Positions 53,001-61,750 of a stretch of DNA of 64,000 nt are shown here, piece after piece; position 1 is the stretch's first letter, and each line of letters opens with the position of its first letter. The notes under the pieces are model-generated. The model ran no database searches, was not told the DNA's origin, and was given only the letters and a program-made list of their open reading frames with translations. The DNA comes from JABMMZ01 sp040403495. Its GTDB lineage: Bacteria > Bacteroidota > Bacteroidia > NS11-12g > UBA955. The stretch is taken from the NCBI GenBank assembly GCA_040403495.1, contig JBBAKM010000007.1, forward strand, positions 1 to 64,000, in the 5' to 3' direction. The translations under genes and the position numbers were made by a program.

Positions 53001-56000
53001 GCGTGAACAAACATTTTAAAATTCTTGTAATTTCGAATATCAAAATTCAAGGCTTTAAACGCTCCTCTTGCATCACCTGGTTTTAAATTACACACTCTTA
53101 ATGAAAGAGATTGTTCGTTTTGTTGAACAAAGTTTTGAGAGGCAGGGTCACGAACACGGTCAATCCCTGGAGGTTCTATGTAGCGAATAGGTGTTCTTTT
53201 TCCGTTTTCTTCAATGTTAACTGTAGAAACGACAAAAGCTGTATTATCATTAGGGTCTAAAGGAACTACAGCACCTGGTGTAGTCATAGAATTGGTATAC
53301 CTTCTCCAGTCGGCACGTACTAATTGGAAATTTGCCATCCTCAAAATTGTGCTGTCGGTAAACCCTTTTAGATACATTCTCATAAAACGTATTGACTTAA
53401 AATCAGAGATATTTCCAACGGTTCTGGTGTATTCACGAATTGGAATTTTTAATTGAATCCATCTAATTTTTTCGGTTTTACCATTTTTTAGTAATTTATT
53501 GACTTCAGAAATATCGGTCACAAAACCTTTTCCAATCTCAATATCATCTGGACTTAAATTTACTTCGTAATTAAAGTAATCTTCCGTTTGATTCATGGTA
53601 AAATCATTATTTATGTCTTCGTTATCAGGTAAGTTGGTAGCAGATTCAGGTGAACCATCAGGCAATTTATTAAGCGTTGAATTCCCCTCCAAATTATTGA
53701 ATTTTTTATATCTGCTGATAACTGATGCCAACTCAGAATCGTAAGCAGCAATTCTATTGTGTGCGTAATTATCATTAGCAGGGTCTTCAAAGGCTTTTAA
53801 ATAGATTTGGGAATTTGCCCCAAAAACATCTCTTAAAGAATCTAAATATTTGGAATAGAACAAGCGTTCATCTTGGTCGTTCATTCCATCTAACCCCACA
53901 TCTTGAAAAGGTCGAGCTGAAGGCTCATTATCAAATGCGTTATTTAATTGAGGTAAAACAGGGACTCTTCCAAAAACAGAAGTATCAGCATCTCCCAAAT
54001 TGCCCAAAGGACTGAATCCATTTTCGAAGGTTTTTCTTCTGTCAGGCAAAATATCCTCACTTACGTTACCCAAATCAATGTACAATTTACCCTTGTTTGA
54101 GCCAGTAGAATTGTAAAAGAACGGATCCATCATCCATATTTCGATATAATCAATATTGGCTGCCTCAAAGTCGTTACTTTCAATTCTTCTCATTATTCCA
54201 CCCCAAGTATTTTCAGGTTTATTAAAAGACCCATTTGCGTTAAAATCACTTGAGTTTGGATTGAAGTTATATTGACCTCTCTCTTTTGGGAAATAAGCCA
54301 AATCAAAAGTAGATAAAATATTAGGTGCGCCTTGTTGAATTTGTTTGTTTGGAAAAACCTCAGTTACCGTAACCTCTCTCATGTAATGATTACTTTGCAT
54401 TTCCACATCACTTGCAATGTGGGCAGGCGTAAATCTGTCTCTTCTGTAAAATGTGGGGTCAATATTATACCATGACAATTTAGACCTTTGGTAACCCCAA
54501 GTCTTTTTATCAGAAGCATTCAACCTCCATTCGGGGAAAAGAAAAGGTTGGTTCTGAGGGATACTTGCTAATTTCCAATTGCTAACTAATCTTAAATCAA
54601 AAGTAGTTTCAGCCCCTTCAAAATCATCCAAGTAACTAACCCCTCTTTGGTTGTTTTGACCTAAAGCTTTGCCAGGAAATAATCTTGCATACTCCCCTTG
54701 TGCAGACAATTTACTTTCTGCTTTGGTTTGAATAAATGGCAATTTATCTACTAACTTGGTTAAAAACAAGGAAGGCGAATTATAACTGAAGTCGACACCA
54801 AAAATAGTATTTAAAAGAGGATCGTCATTGATATTAGTTTTGGGAGTTAAAGCTCTTTCATACATGTGTAAGATTGTTCCACCCAATAATAATTTTTTGT
54901 TCGCAGCATAATCAAAGCGAGTTCCTAGCAATGTTTTTTGTTGAATATTAAACAAACTGTTACTCTCTGATGACACTTTAATAACGGCACCTGATTGTAA
55001 AATCCCTTGATTGATAATCGTTACTTTACCTGCATTGTAATCAACGATAAAATCCACATTTTCAGTCAATTTAGTTCCATTAGCCGTAACTACTACAGAC
55101 CCTTGTGGAACGTTAAGCGCATTTAATGAAATTTCATTACTACTACTTCCTTTGTATGACCCTTTTAAGAAAAACTTGTTGTGAGTTACATCTTGTTCTG
55201 CCATCCACTTGGTACTGTCATACAAAGCATCAAACACATATTTGTCTGCCACTTGATTATTCCCATCAAACTTACTTCTAAGAAAATCACCGAAGGGTTC
55301 TCTTACAGGAAAAATTACCCTTCCAAATCTACTTTGAAAAGTAATATCTTCAATAACATCTAACACCCCGTCAGGTTTAGGTTCTGCCTGACGGTTTATT
55401 TTATCCATATTCATTACTCTAATTAATGGATTACCATTGCTTAATTGAGGGAAATTTTGAACCGGCATGTAATTCAAATCAGCGCCAGAAGGGTCATCAT
55501 TATAAATAACGTTAAAATCCAAATCGGAAGTATTGATATTAAAGGAACCTAACGAGTAAATATTTTTCATCATCAATTCCCACATAGGAATTTTGGTTCT
55601 GATGATGTTATTTTTTAACATTTTCACCATCAAAACTCTACTGTTTGCACGGTCGCTTGCTACTTCTGAGGCAAACTCCCCTACTTTGTATATTTGACCA
55701 TTGAAAGTGTATTCAAAAGCAACCGCTAAAATCTCATCATTATTGAGCGCTGTATTTAAGGATACATATCCCAATCTTTGGTTAACGTTAAATTCATTTT
55801 CGTTCAACTGTCGGGCATACGTCAAAAGCTCGTAATCCAAACCTTGTTGATATTGGGGATACTGACTATTTAATGCATCAATTGTAGATTTGGACAAACG
55901 AATGTTATTACTTCCCGGACCATTTGTGAAATTATCGTAAATGGTATTGTGATTGTTCGAAGTTCTTGGGTCAAGGAAACCTGGGATTCTAGCATTTGTA

Positions 56001-57271
56001 TTGTAAGGATTGGTTTCACCCAAATCCATTATAGACAATACATCTCTGGTATTTTCAAAATTTCCACTTCTATTGGTAACCCATATTTCAACACGGTTAA
56101 TAAAGACACCTGAAGCAACAAGAGGTAAATTTGACAAGGCATTGTCATATTGGTCTTTGAAAAACTGACCTAAAAAGTAGTGTCTGTTTTGGTCGTAGTT
56201 GTGCGCTTGAATATTGAATTGTGTAATTTGAGCACCTCCATTAACCGTTGTTTCTGTTCTTTGCCCTTTGTTTTGCGTGGCTATTACAGACATTTTCAAT
56301 CGACCAAACTGCCAATCTGTTTTAATCCCAAATAGAGATTGTCCTGCTTGTATTAAACTTCCGTTTAAAGGCAAACTCACATTACCAAGTTCTACCTTTT
56401 TCAACATTTGGTCTTCCTTACCTACCCAATCCAATTTGGTTTGATTATCAAAATCAAACGTTGCATCGGTATCGTACTTGATTCCTAAGTTAAGTGCATT
56501 TCCAATTTTTCCGGTTACGTTTAATTGTATTTTTTGGTCAAAATCAAACTGACCTGTTTTTTGTTGTCTTGCACTAAATTGTGGGTTCCTAACAGTATTA
56601 AAATTTCCACCAAAAGTTAATTCAGCCGATCCACTTGGTTGAATATCAATAAGACCACCTCTGAATACTTTGTCTAATACATCTGGCGTTTTAATTAATT
56701 CAATCTTGTTATTGTTGTTGTAACCACTAGAACCTGCATTACTTTTGGCACGTTGGTCATAATAACGTTTGCGTTCATCTGCTGCGGTTTCTGCCAAATA
56801 TTCATCTCTTGTTAATGACTTAACCAATGTTTTGCGACCACCTACTTGCTTGTAAACATCATATCGTTTGGTCTGAGGATTGTATTGAACGTCTTTTTTT
56901 ACAGAAGGATCTAATAAGTCGATGTTATTTTTATAGTCAGGTTTATCGTCTTTTACGTTGTCTTTTATTGGAAATGCTAATTTACCTGAATCTTTACCAC
57001 CTTTTTTAGTAGTATCATTTGGAGAAATTAAATTTAGCTGAGTTTCTTCAACAGGAAATGATGAAACAATTGATTCTTTTTTTGATTTTGGGGATTCTAC
57101 ATTTTCAGACTTTTCATTTGATTCCACGAAAATAGAATCAATGATTGAAAGCATGTCAGCACTGAACATACCTCTATACGACCCTCCCAAAATGGGCAGA
57201 GTAAAACAAAACAGAACGAATCCAATAAGATTCTTATGTCCAAGCCTACTGGCGCTTTTTAAAAAATCCAC
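50033..57271 (-). CDS. sprA: T9SS translocon protein SprA
   Basis: 2412 residues, the expected giant size of SprA (Sov in Porphyromonas). SprA forms the 36-strand outer-membrane barrel through which T9SS cargo leaves, and is also needed for gliding in Flavobacterium. Near the N-terminus is a signal/anchor segment (FVLFCFTLPILGGSYRGM), then a charged linker, repeated beta-rich motifs with DFDNQTKLDWVGKEDQM and QTDWQFGR-like blocks, and a C-terminal barrel region ending TTFGAKLRYTIQ. The start is GTG; an in-frame TAA immediately precedes it. This is the only T9SS machine gene in the window. The nearby cargo genes (13.4, 39.6, 47.2 kb) would use it. Confidence 0.96.
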   Translation of the reverse strand: MDFLKSASRLGHKNLIGFVLFCFTLPILGGSYRGMFSADMLSIIDSIFVESNEKSENVESPKSKKESIVSSFPVEETQLNLISPNDTTKKGGKDSGKLAFPIKDNVKDDKPDYKNNIDLLDPSVKKDVQYNPQTKRYDVYKQVGGRKTLVKSLTRDEYLAETAADERKRYYDQRAKSNAGSSGYNNNNKIELIKTPDVLDKVFRGGLIDIQPSGSAELTFGGNFNTVRNPQFSARQQKTGQFDFDQKIQLNVTGKIGNALNLGIKYDTDATFDFDNQTKLDWVGKEDQMLKKVELGNVSLPLNGSLIQAGQSLFGIKTDWQFGRLKMSVIATQNKGQRTETTVNGGAQITQFNIQAHNYDQNRHYFLGQFFKDQYDNALSNLPLVASGVFINRVEIWVTNRSGNFENTRDVLSIMDLGETNPYNTNARIPGFLDPRTSNNHNTIYDNFTNGPGSNNIRLSKSTIDALNSQYPQYQQGLDYELLTYARQLNENEFNVNQRLGYVSLNTALNNDEILAVAFEYTFNGQIYKVGEFASEVASDRANSRVLMVKMLKNNIIRTKIPMWELMMKNIYSLGSFNINTSDLDFNVIYNDDPSGADLNYMPVQNFPQLSNGNPLIRVMNMDKINRQAEPKPDGVLDVIEDITFQSRFGRVIFPVREPFGDFLRSKFDGNNQVADKYVFDALYDSTKWMAEQDVTHNKFFLKGSYKGSSSNEISLNALNVPQGSVVVTANGTKLTENVDFIVDYNAGKVTIINQGILQSGAVIKVSSESNSLFNIQQKTLLGTRFDYAANKKLLLGGTILHMYERALTPKTNINDDPLLNTIFGVDFSYNSPSLFLTKLVDKLPFIQTKAESKLSAQGEYARLFPGKALGQNNQRGVSYLDDFEGAETTFDLRLVSNWKLASIPQNQPFLFPEWRLNASDKKTWGYQRSKLSWYNIDPTFYRRDRFTPAHIASDVEMQSNHYMREVTVTEVFPNKQIQQGAPNILSTFDLAYFPKERGQYNFNPNSSDFNANGSFNKPENTWGGIMRRIESNDFEAANIDYIEIWMMDPFFYNSTGSNKGKLYIDLGNVSEDILPDRRKTFENGFSPLGNLGDADTSVFGRVPVLPQLNNAFDNEPSARPFQDVGLDGMNDQDERLFYSKYLDSLRDVFGANSQIYLKAFEDPANDNYAHNRIAAYDSELASVISRYKKFNNLEGNSTLNKLPDGSPESATNLPDNEDINNDFTMNQTEDYFNYEVNLSPDDIEIGKGFVTDISEVNKLLKNGKTEKIRWIQLKIPIREYTRTVGNISDFKSIRFMRMYLKGFTDSTILRMANFQLVRADWRRYTNSMTTPGAVVPLDPNDNTAFVVSTVNIEENGKRTPIRYIEPPGIDRVRDPASQNFVQQNEQSLSLRVCNLKPGDARGAFKALNFDIRNYKNFKMFVHAEGDQLNDGDLSAFIRIGTDLVGNYYEYEIPLKITPNGTIAPDRIWMAENELNFALADLFNSKTKREDANVQLNRPFFYFNEKGHRITILGLPDLSNVRVIMLGIRNNTDNPKCGEVWFNEMRVTDISNKGGWATTGRVVAQMADFATLSASGNISTIGFGGIDKRLNERNLSDNYQYDLSSAFELGKFFPQKAGVNIPMFIGYSGTIMRPKFNPLNPDVELKSSVARLPEDQKKEVLRAAEDYNSRYSINFTNVRKNHTGTGPVMPWSISNFNLTYSFIHLKRRNIQVEDQFTKTYHGSLGYTYNPKSKPWEPFKFIKNKKLQILRDFNLNYLPQTILIRFDVDRLYSEKLSRSNDLFKQITPRLFDKNFTMQRVFNVNFPFTKSLKLDYSATVNSRVQEPFGEITNNLQRDSIRKDFWALGRMRDFNQIAVFNYTVPFAKVGFLNWIQTQVKYGANYGWTQAPPAFSTFGNTISNSRDLNVNSQFNFVNLYNKIPFLKKINQGGTKKPPVKDPKDQGSAATNKNEKEKPSPGTGFLRALMMLRNGSVNYTLRQGILLPGFNEQIDYFGQNFAKNAPGLPFILGSQENNTRYNLAQNGNLSNDLRLNNFYTQTNSKTIQGNATLEPMKDFRIQVNFNLSQMNSIQSLFRYDDTLRDWRDFAMTETGNFSMSSVFIQTANDPVNAKNGWVSKNYDNFENYRFVISQRQANLDDRVVNKRVDTTNRGKYYFGYGATAQNTLIPAFLAAYSGANQSSVSLSPFRNLPLPNWAINYNGLSKIKAVGKIFSNVTIQHRYVGNYNVSGYTSNLQYNPEATAERGKDLVSQLNINNVSIREQFNPLIGIDLTTKSGITTNFKYNSNRNITLFVPNANVTEMSSKEMVFRLGYRVNGIKLPIKVNGKRVNLVNDLQMDLDVSIQNNYTIIRKVDQNTNTAANGQRVVLIRPNINYMVNSNVNLTIFYDRRASTPYASNAFPTALTTFGAKLRYTIQ

Positions 57272-57584
57272 TTACAAAAAATTACTTAAAATACTAAAAA
57301 TCAATGTGTAATGTTACTAACAATAGGCTTTTGGTGTTTATTATCGATGTGCGAATATAACGAAGTTTTGAAATAATTATTGTTTTTAAGAAAATTTTGA
57401 CAAAATCATTGCAAAAAATATATATAACACACTGAATAACAATTAATTAATCCTATAATTCAAATTCAATCATAATTTAAATTATTTTAATAAGTAATAC
57501 CTTATTTAATAAACATATACACTTTTCAATTCTTTAAATAATTGCCTATTATAAATATTTAAATCATTTGTTTAAATTTGCGAT
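57272..57584. other. Divergent AT-rich control region between sprA and the PagL-like gene
   Basis: 313 bases with no open frame or RNA gene. For the plus-strand gene a TAnnTTTG match (TAAATTTG, 57573-57580) ends only four bases before its GTG start. For sprA no full consensus was found on the minus strand. Confidence 0.4.
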
Positions 57585-58688
57585 GTGTTCAAACGAAACA
57601 TTTTATTTATTGTAATTTTTACGTCTGTTACTTCTTCTTATGCACAAGATGCCTTTAAAGGCTTTTCCGTTAATATGTTTCCCGGCTTTTTGATTGCTCA
57701 TCGCGATTATATGGCCAACATGGAAGCACATACTATGGGTATTGAACTCAACTATGTTAGCAATCACACAGGGTGGAATAGCATTGACCAAAAATACAAA
57801 CATTTGCGATGGGGAGTGGGTGCCTCTTACTTTAATTTGGGAAATCGCGAAACCAATGGCAGTGTCATTGATGCAAGTCTGCACGTGGAGGCTAACTTAA
57901 AAAAAAGAGCTAAATTCCAAAGCACATTGAGATTTGGTTCGGGAATCGGTTTCCTTACCAAACCTTATAACTTCGATTTAAACAGAAAGAACAAAGCCAT
58001 TGGTTCTAGATTGAATGGCAAAATGCAAATCCTCTACAATACCTACCATACTATTTCTCCCAAGCATCAATTGGTTCTTGGCATTGGCGTTACACATTAC
58101 AGCAATGGTAATTTCAAACGACCGAATTTAGGAATAAATATGGCTCACCTAAGTGTTGGACTTATTCAACATTTTAATAACCCACAATTTAAATCGAAAG
58201 ACTTACCGACATTGTTCCCCAAAAATGGATTTGAAGTCATGTTTGCCTATGCTAACAAACAAATTGCAGTTGCTGATATTCGCCGTTTTAACATTTATGC
58301 CGCTAGTTTTTTGGCCTACTACCAACATAAAAACAAACCACGTGCTTGGCGATTTGGTCCTGAGTTTTTTATTGACAACACCTACCCTTATGAAAAATTC
58401 AACCCCAATTCTTTAAAAAACAATCAACTGCATGAAATTACTGAAGTGGCTGTCAAAGTGGGACATGAATTTCAGTTTGGCAGAATTGCTATTGTTACCG
58501 ATTTGGGCACTTATGTTTACAGACCCAATGACTACAAAAAAAGGGTTTATTTTGCCATAGGGTTCAACTATCATTTCAACAAAGGTATTTTTGTTCAATC
58601 GCGACTGAAATCACACATGGCTGTTGCTGATTACTTTTATTGGGGAGCTGGTTATCGTTTCAAAAATCCATTAAATAAAAATGACTAA
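57585..58688 (+). CDS. Acyloxyacyl hydrolase / PagL-like lipid A deacylase family protein
   Basis: 367 residues. A signal peptide (MFKRNILFIVIFTSVTSSYA) precedes a small outer-membrane beta-barrel. The PagL-type motif GVTHYSNGNFKRPNLGIN holds His171 and Ser173, with Asn174-Gly175, matching the His-Ser pair that removes an acyl chain from lipid A. The Glu of the classic PagL triad appears as Asn185 here, a common variant in this family as I recall. The start is GTG. It overlaps the DUF2807 gene by 8 bases. It is longer than Pseudomonas PagL; the extra part is mostly C-terminal. Confidence 0.84.
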   Translation: MFKRNILFIVIFTSVTSSYAQDAFKGFSVNMFPGFLIAHRDYMANMEAHTMGIELNYVSNHTGWNSIDQKYKHLRWGVGASYFNLGNRETNGSVIDASLHVEANLKKRAKFQSTLRFGSGIGFLTKPYNFDLNRKNKAIGSRLNGKMQILYNTYHTISPKHQLVLGIGVTHYSNGNFKRPNLGINMAHLSVGLIQHFNNPQFKSKDLPTLFPKNGFEVMFAYANKQIAVADIRRFNIYAASFLAYYQHKNKPRAWRFGPEFFIDNTYPYEKFNPNSLKNNQLHEITEVAVKVGHEFQFGRIAIVTDLGTYVYRPNDYKKRVYFAIGFNYHFNKGIFVQSRLKSHMAVADYFYWGAGYRFKNPLNKND

Positions 58689-59409
58689 ATATCTTTTTTT
58701 CATTTCAATTGTATTATTCAGTTGTCATCCCGCCGATGATTTATTTACCTCTTACGGGGAAGTTATTAATGAAGAACGCCAAGTGCCTAATTTTGACGCC
58801 ATAGAGGTGGGTGAAAAGTTTGATGTTTTTATCATTCAAGACTCAATAAAAGCTGGAACAGTTATTATGTCCGCGGGTAAAAATGTAATTAAAGGCTACA
58901 CAACTGTTGTCGAAAATAACTTACTAAAAATAAGAAACGAGAACTCTTTTAATTGGGTTAGAAAACTAAAAATTAGACAAAAAGTTATTGTTTATGTAAA
59001 CACTCTCAATAGAATTGAAATACTAGGGAGCGCAAAAATCATCAGTGAAGGACCTATTGTAAACAAACAATCGATAACTATAAACCAAGGTGGACTCGAG
59101 GATGCTGAACTGAAAATTGAAGCTGATTATATCAATATCAATTGCAATAACACTGGTGGTGTTATATTGAGCGGTTCTTGTTTTTTGATTTCTGCCTCTG
59201 TAGATGATATTAGTTTTTTGGATGCAAGAAATTTGGAAGCAAAAAAATGCTATATCGCAAGCTTTAGCAGAGCTGACTCTTATGTAAAAGGGCTCGAAGT
59301 ACTTGATATTAAACTTTTTGGTGCAGGAAACATTCATTATTCAGGCGAACCAAGTCAAACTTTTACTAAATTCAACTCGGGTGAGGGTAAAATTATCCCT
59401 TTAATGTAG
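58681..59409 (+). CDS. DUF2807 (GIN domain) lipoprotein
   Basis: 242 residues. A short hydrophobic start ends in VLFSC (Cys15), a lipobox. The rest is a right-handed beta-helix-like DUF2807 domain with regular repeats (NFDAIEVGEKFDVFI, SITINQGGLEDAELKIE, FGAGNIHYSGEP). DUF2807 proteins are often called putative auto-transporter adhesins, but function is unproved. It overlaps the PagL-like gene upstream by 8 bases and converges on lpxK with a 9-base overlap. A role in the outer membrane is likely from the lipid anchor. Confidence 0.86.
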   Translation: MTKYLFFISIVLFSCHPADDLFTSYGEVINEERQVPNFDAIEVGEKFDVFIIQDSIKAGTVIMSAGKNVIKGYTTVVENNLLKIRNENSFNWVRKLKIRQKVIVYVNTLNRIEILGSAKIISEGPIVNKQSITINQGGLEDAELKIEADYININCNNTGGVILSGSCFLISASVDDISFLDARNLEAKKCYIASFSRADSYVKGLEVLDIKLFGAGNIHYSGEPSQTFTKFNSGEGKIIPLM

Positions 59410-60423
59410 TTTCTGTTTGATTGCCTCTAACAACCTTTCTTTTTCGCCGAACATTATCTCCGTTTTTAAAGGCAAAACCCAAAATTTATTCTCAGGAACT
59501 AAGTTAAAAAGTGTTTCATTGAGCAACTTCGATTCATCTTTTTCGGTTGTAACTACTATGGTTTGAGCATCCAAAGAATCAATAAGCATTGTAATCTCTT
59601 TTACTGAATAATTATAATGATCGGGGAATGATTTAGCTTGAACTCCCGAATATTGCGATTTTAATTCATTGATAAACAATTGTGGATTTGCTATTGATGA
59701 CAATGCTATTACTTTTTGAACTTTCAACTCCGAAAGACTTGTAGAGCCTTTTATTGAACGAATTTTTTGGTATTGAATACAAGTAAAAAACACAGATTGA
59801 TGCTTACTTGGATTAATCTTTTGAATAAGTTGTTGCTTCTCAACTAAACCCATAGTTGGGGGACATTTTGTTACTACGATGATGTTCGCTCTTTTTATTC
59901 CGTTAATACTTTCGCGCAATCTACCAACAGGCAACAAAGTGTCATTGAAATACAAATTACCATATTCAGTAAGCACCACTTGAACATCCAACTGAACCGC
60001 CCTGTGTTGAAAAGCATCATCCAAGAGCACCAATTCTACCTTCGATTTTTCATAATACTGTAAGCCAAGTTTTCGTTTTTCGGCTACCACGACTTCCACT
60101 TCGGGCAAATGTTGTAAATACCAAAATGGTTCATCGCCTATTGTTTGAGCTGAAGAGGTTTGATTAGCGTGTATTAATCCTTTGGTTTTTCGTCCATACC
60201 CTCTTGACAAGATTCCAATTTTATAATCGCTTTTAAATTCGTTAAATAACCATGCCGTAAAAGGGGTTTTACCACTTCCACCCACTTGCAAATTTCCGAT
60301 TCCAATGGTTTTTAATGTCGATTTATATGATTTAAAAAACTGATGGCCGTAGCAATAATTCCTAACTTTGGTAATGGCATTGAACAACAAAGCCAAAGGG
60401 AAAAGTAGGAATTTAGCGAACAT
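59401..60423 (-). CDS. lpxK: Tetraacyldisaccharide 4'-kinase
   Basis: 340 residues. A membrane-anchored N-terminal helix, then the P-loop GNLQVGGSGKTP (43-54, Lys52), and the DDAFQHR block, a family signature (near residue 145). LpxK adds the 4'-phosphate to the lipid A precursor with ATP at the inner face of the inner membrane. It overlaps the DUF2807 gene at its end (9 bases) and follows truA by one base. It sits close to the PagL-like deacylase, both acting on lipid A, although the two are on opposite strands. Confidence 0.95.
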   Translation of the reverse strand: MFAKFLLFPLALLFNAITKVRNYCYGHQFFKSYKSTLKTIGIGNLQVGGSGKTPFTAWLFNEFKSDYKIGILSRGYGRKTKGLIHANQTSSAQTIGDEPFWYLQHLPEVEVVVAEKRKLGLQYYEKSKVELVLLDDAFQHRAVQLDVQVVLTEYGNLYFNDTLLPVGRLRESINGIKRANIIVVTKCPPTMGLVEKQQLIQKINPSKHQSVFFTCIQYQKIRSIKGSTSLSELKVQKVIALSSIANPQLFINELKSQYSGVQAKSFPDHYNYSVKEITMLIDSLDAQTIVVTTEKDESKLLNETLFNLVPENKFWVLPLKTEIMFGEKERLLEAIKQKLH

Positions 60424-60424
60424 A

Positions 60425-61147
60425 TCAATAAACTATTTCAGTTAAGTAAAGCCCATGAGCAGGCACAGAAACACCTGCTAACCTTCTGTCTTTACTTTCT
60501 AATATTTCTTTAAACTTCTCAATTGTAATTTTATTTTCCCCTAACAAGGTTAATGTTCCGACCATTGCTCTAACCATGTTTCTCAAAAAACGATTGGCTG
60601 TCACTTCAAACACTAAAATATGATCTTTATAATACCATTCGGCATGCATTACATTACAGACATAATGTTTCACGTCTGTATTCGTTTTACTAAAGCAACT
60701 GAAATCTTGTTCTCCCAATAGTAAAAGAGCTCCTTCATTCATTTTTTCTAGATTCAATGGGTGAAACCACCTTACTGCTGCATTGTGTAAAAAAGGATTC
60801 TTATCAAAAATGATGTGGTATTCGTATGTCCTTGATTTAGCATTAAAACGGGCATTAAAATCGTCGGAAATTGCAACTATATCATGTATTGCTATGTCAT
60901 GTGGCAAAATACCATTTAGGTTTCTATTGATAGAATCGGGCAAAACCACCGAAGTATCAAAATGAGCAAAATATTGTTTAGCGTGCACTCCTGTGTCCGT
61001 TCTACCACACCCCATTGTTTCAATAGGTTGTCTCAACAAAACAGACAAGGCGTTGTTAAGCACCTCTTGAACTGTCATGCCATTGGGTTGAATTTGCCAA
61101 CCTTGATAGTTGGTACCATTGTATGAAAGTTCAATTAGATATCTCAT
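60425..61147 (-). CDS. truA: tRNA pseudouridine synthase A
   Basis: 240 residues. The catalytic aspartate is Asp51 in GCGRTDTGVHA (46-56). YNGTNYQGWQIQPN and the RNFLRNMVR-like block (ANRFLRNMVRAMVG) also match. TruA makes pseudouridine at positions 38-40 of tRNA anticodon arms. It is followed by lpxK at one base and preceded at 8 bases by the cytochrome-like lipoprotein gene. Length is normal for TruA. Confidence 0.96.
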   Translation of the reverse strand: MRYLIELSYNGTNYQGWQIQPNGMTVQEVLNNALSVLLRQPIETMGCGRTDTGVHAKQYFAHFDTSVVLPDSINRNLNGILPHDIAIHDIVAISDDFNARFNAKSRTYEYHIIFDKNPFLHNAAVRWFHPLNLEKMNEGALLLLGEQDFSCFSKTNTDVKHYVCNVMHAEWYYKDHILVFEVTANRFLRNMVRAMVGTLTLLGENKITIEKFKEILESKDRRLAGVSVPAHGLYLTEIVY

Positions 61148-61155
61148 GACTTTAA

Positions 61156-61746
61156 TTAGTCTATGAATCTACCACCATTGCCCAACCAATCAGAAATAAC
61201 TTTCTTTTCGTTTTCAGTTAAATTTCCCATGCTACCATCCACAGCTTTTGTTTTCATCATTTGACCTCTTTCCACAATTTTACAATCGGTATTAAAGATA
61301 TTTGGAACAGAACCATTGCTTGCATGACAACCAGAAATAGCACATTTTTGAGAAACCAAAGCCTTAACATTGGTAAACAATGGACCTGCAGTTCCGCTTT
61401 CTGTAATAGTGAAAGTGGCATTTTTAGTACATCCATCGGCATCTTTAACTACCAAAGTATAATTTCCTGGCGCCAAATCTTTAACTTCGCTATTGCTAGT
61501 AAAGTTACCTCCATTTATTTGGTAAGTAAATCCAGAAGAACCAGAAGCAGTAATCAAAACTTCTCCATTTTTTTCACAAGGACTTGCATTTTTAACCGTT
61601 GTATTAACAACAATATTTTTAGAGGCACAGTTTACGGTTGGACCATCATCGTCACTGCTACCATCGTCATCATTTTTATCGCAAGAGCTTAGCACAAAAC
61701 ACACTGAAAGTAGTGTTAGAAACAGATTTTTTTTAGATAATTTCAT
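61156..61746 (-). CDS. Lipoprotein with SprB-like repeat and CX4CH haem-type motif
   Basis: 196 residues. Lipobox FVLSSC (Cys22), then a stretch of acidic residues (DKNDDDGSSDDDGP), a SprB-type repeat (EVLITASGSSGFTYQINGGN to YTLVVKDADGC), and a C-terminal cytochrome-like domain. The haem-type motif is Cys135-AISG-Cys140-His141, with four residues between the cysteines in place of two. Met173 in GSMGN and the WLGNGG end fit an axial ligand and a final helix. A lipid anchor with a mono-haem domain would suit electron transfer in the envelope. The gene follows the M20 peptidase by 4 bases. Haem binding is not proved. Confidence 0.75.
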   Translation of the reverse strand: MKLSKKNLFLTLLSVCFVLSSCDKNDDDGSSDDDGPTVNCASKNIVVNTTVKNASPCEKNGEVLITASGSSGFTYQINGGNFTSNSEVKDLAPGNYTLVVKDADGCTKNATFTITESGTAGPLFTNVKALVSQKCAISGCHASNGSVPNIFNTDCKIVERGQMMKTKAVDGSMGNLTENEKKVISDWLGNGGRFID

Positions 61747-61750
61747 ATAG

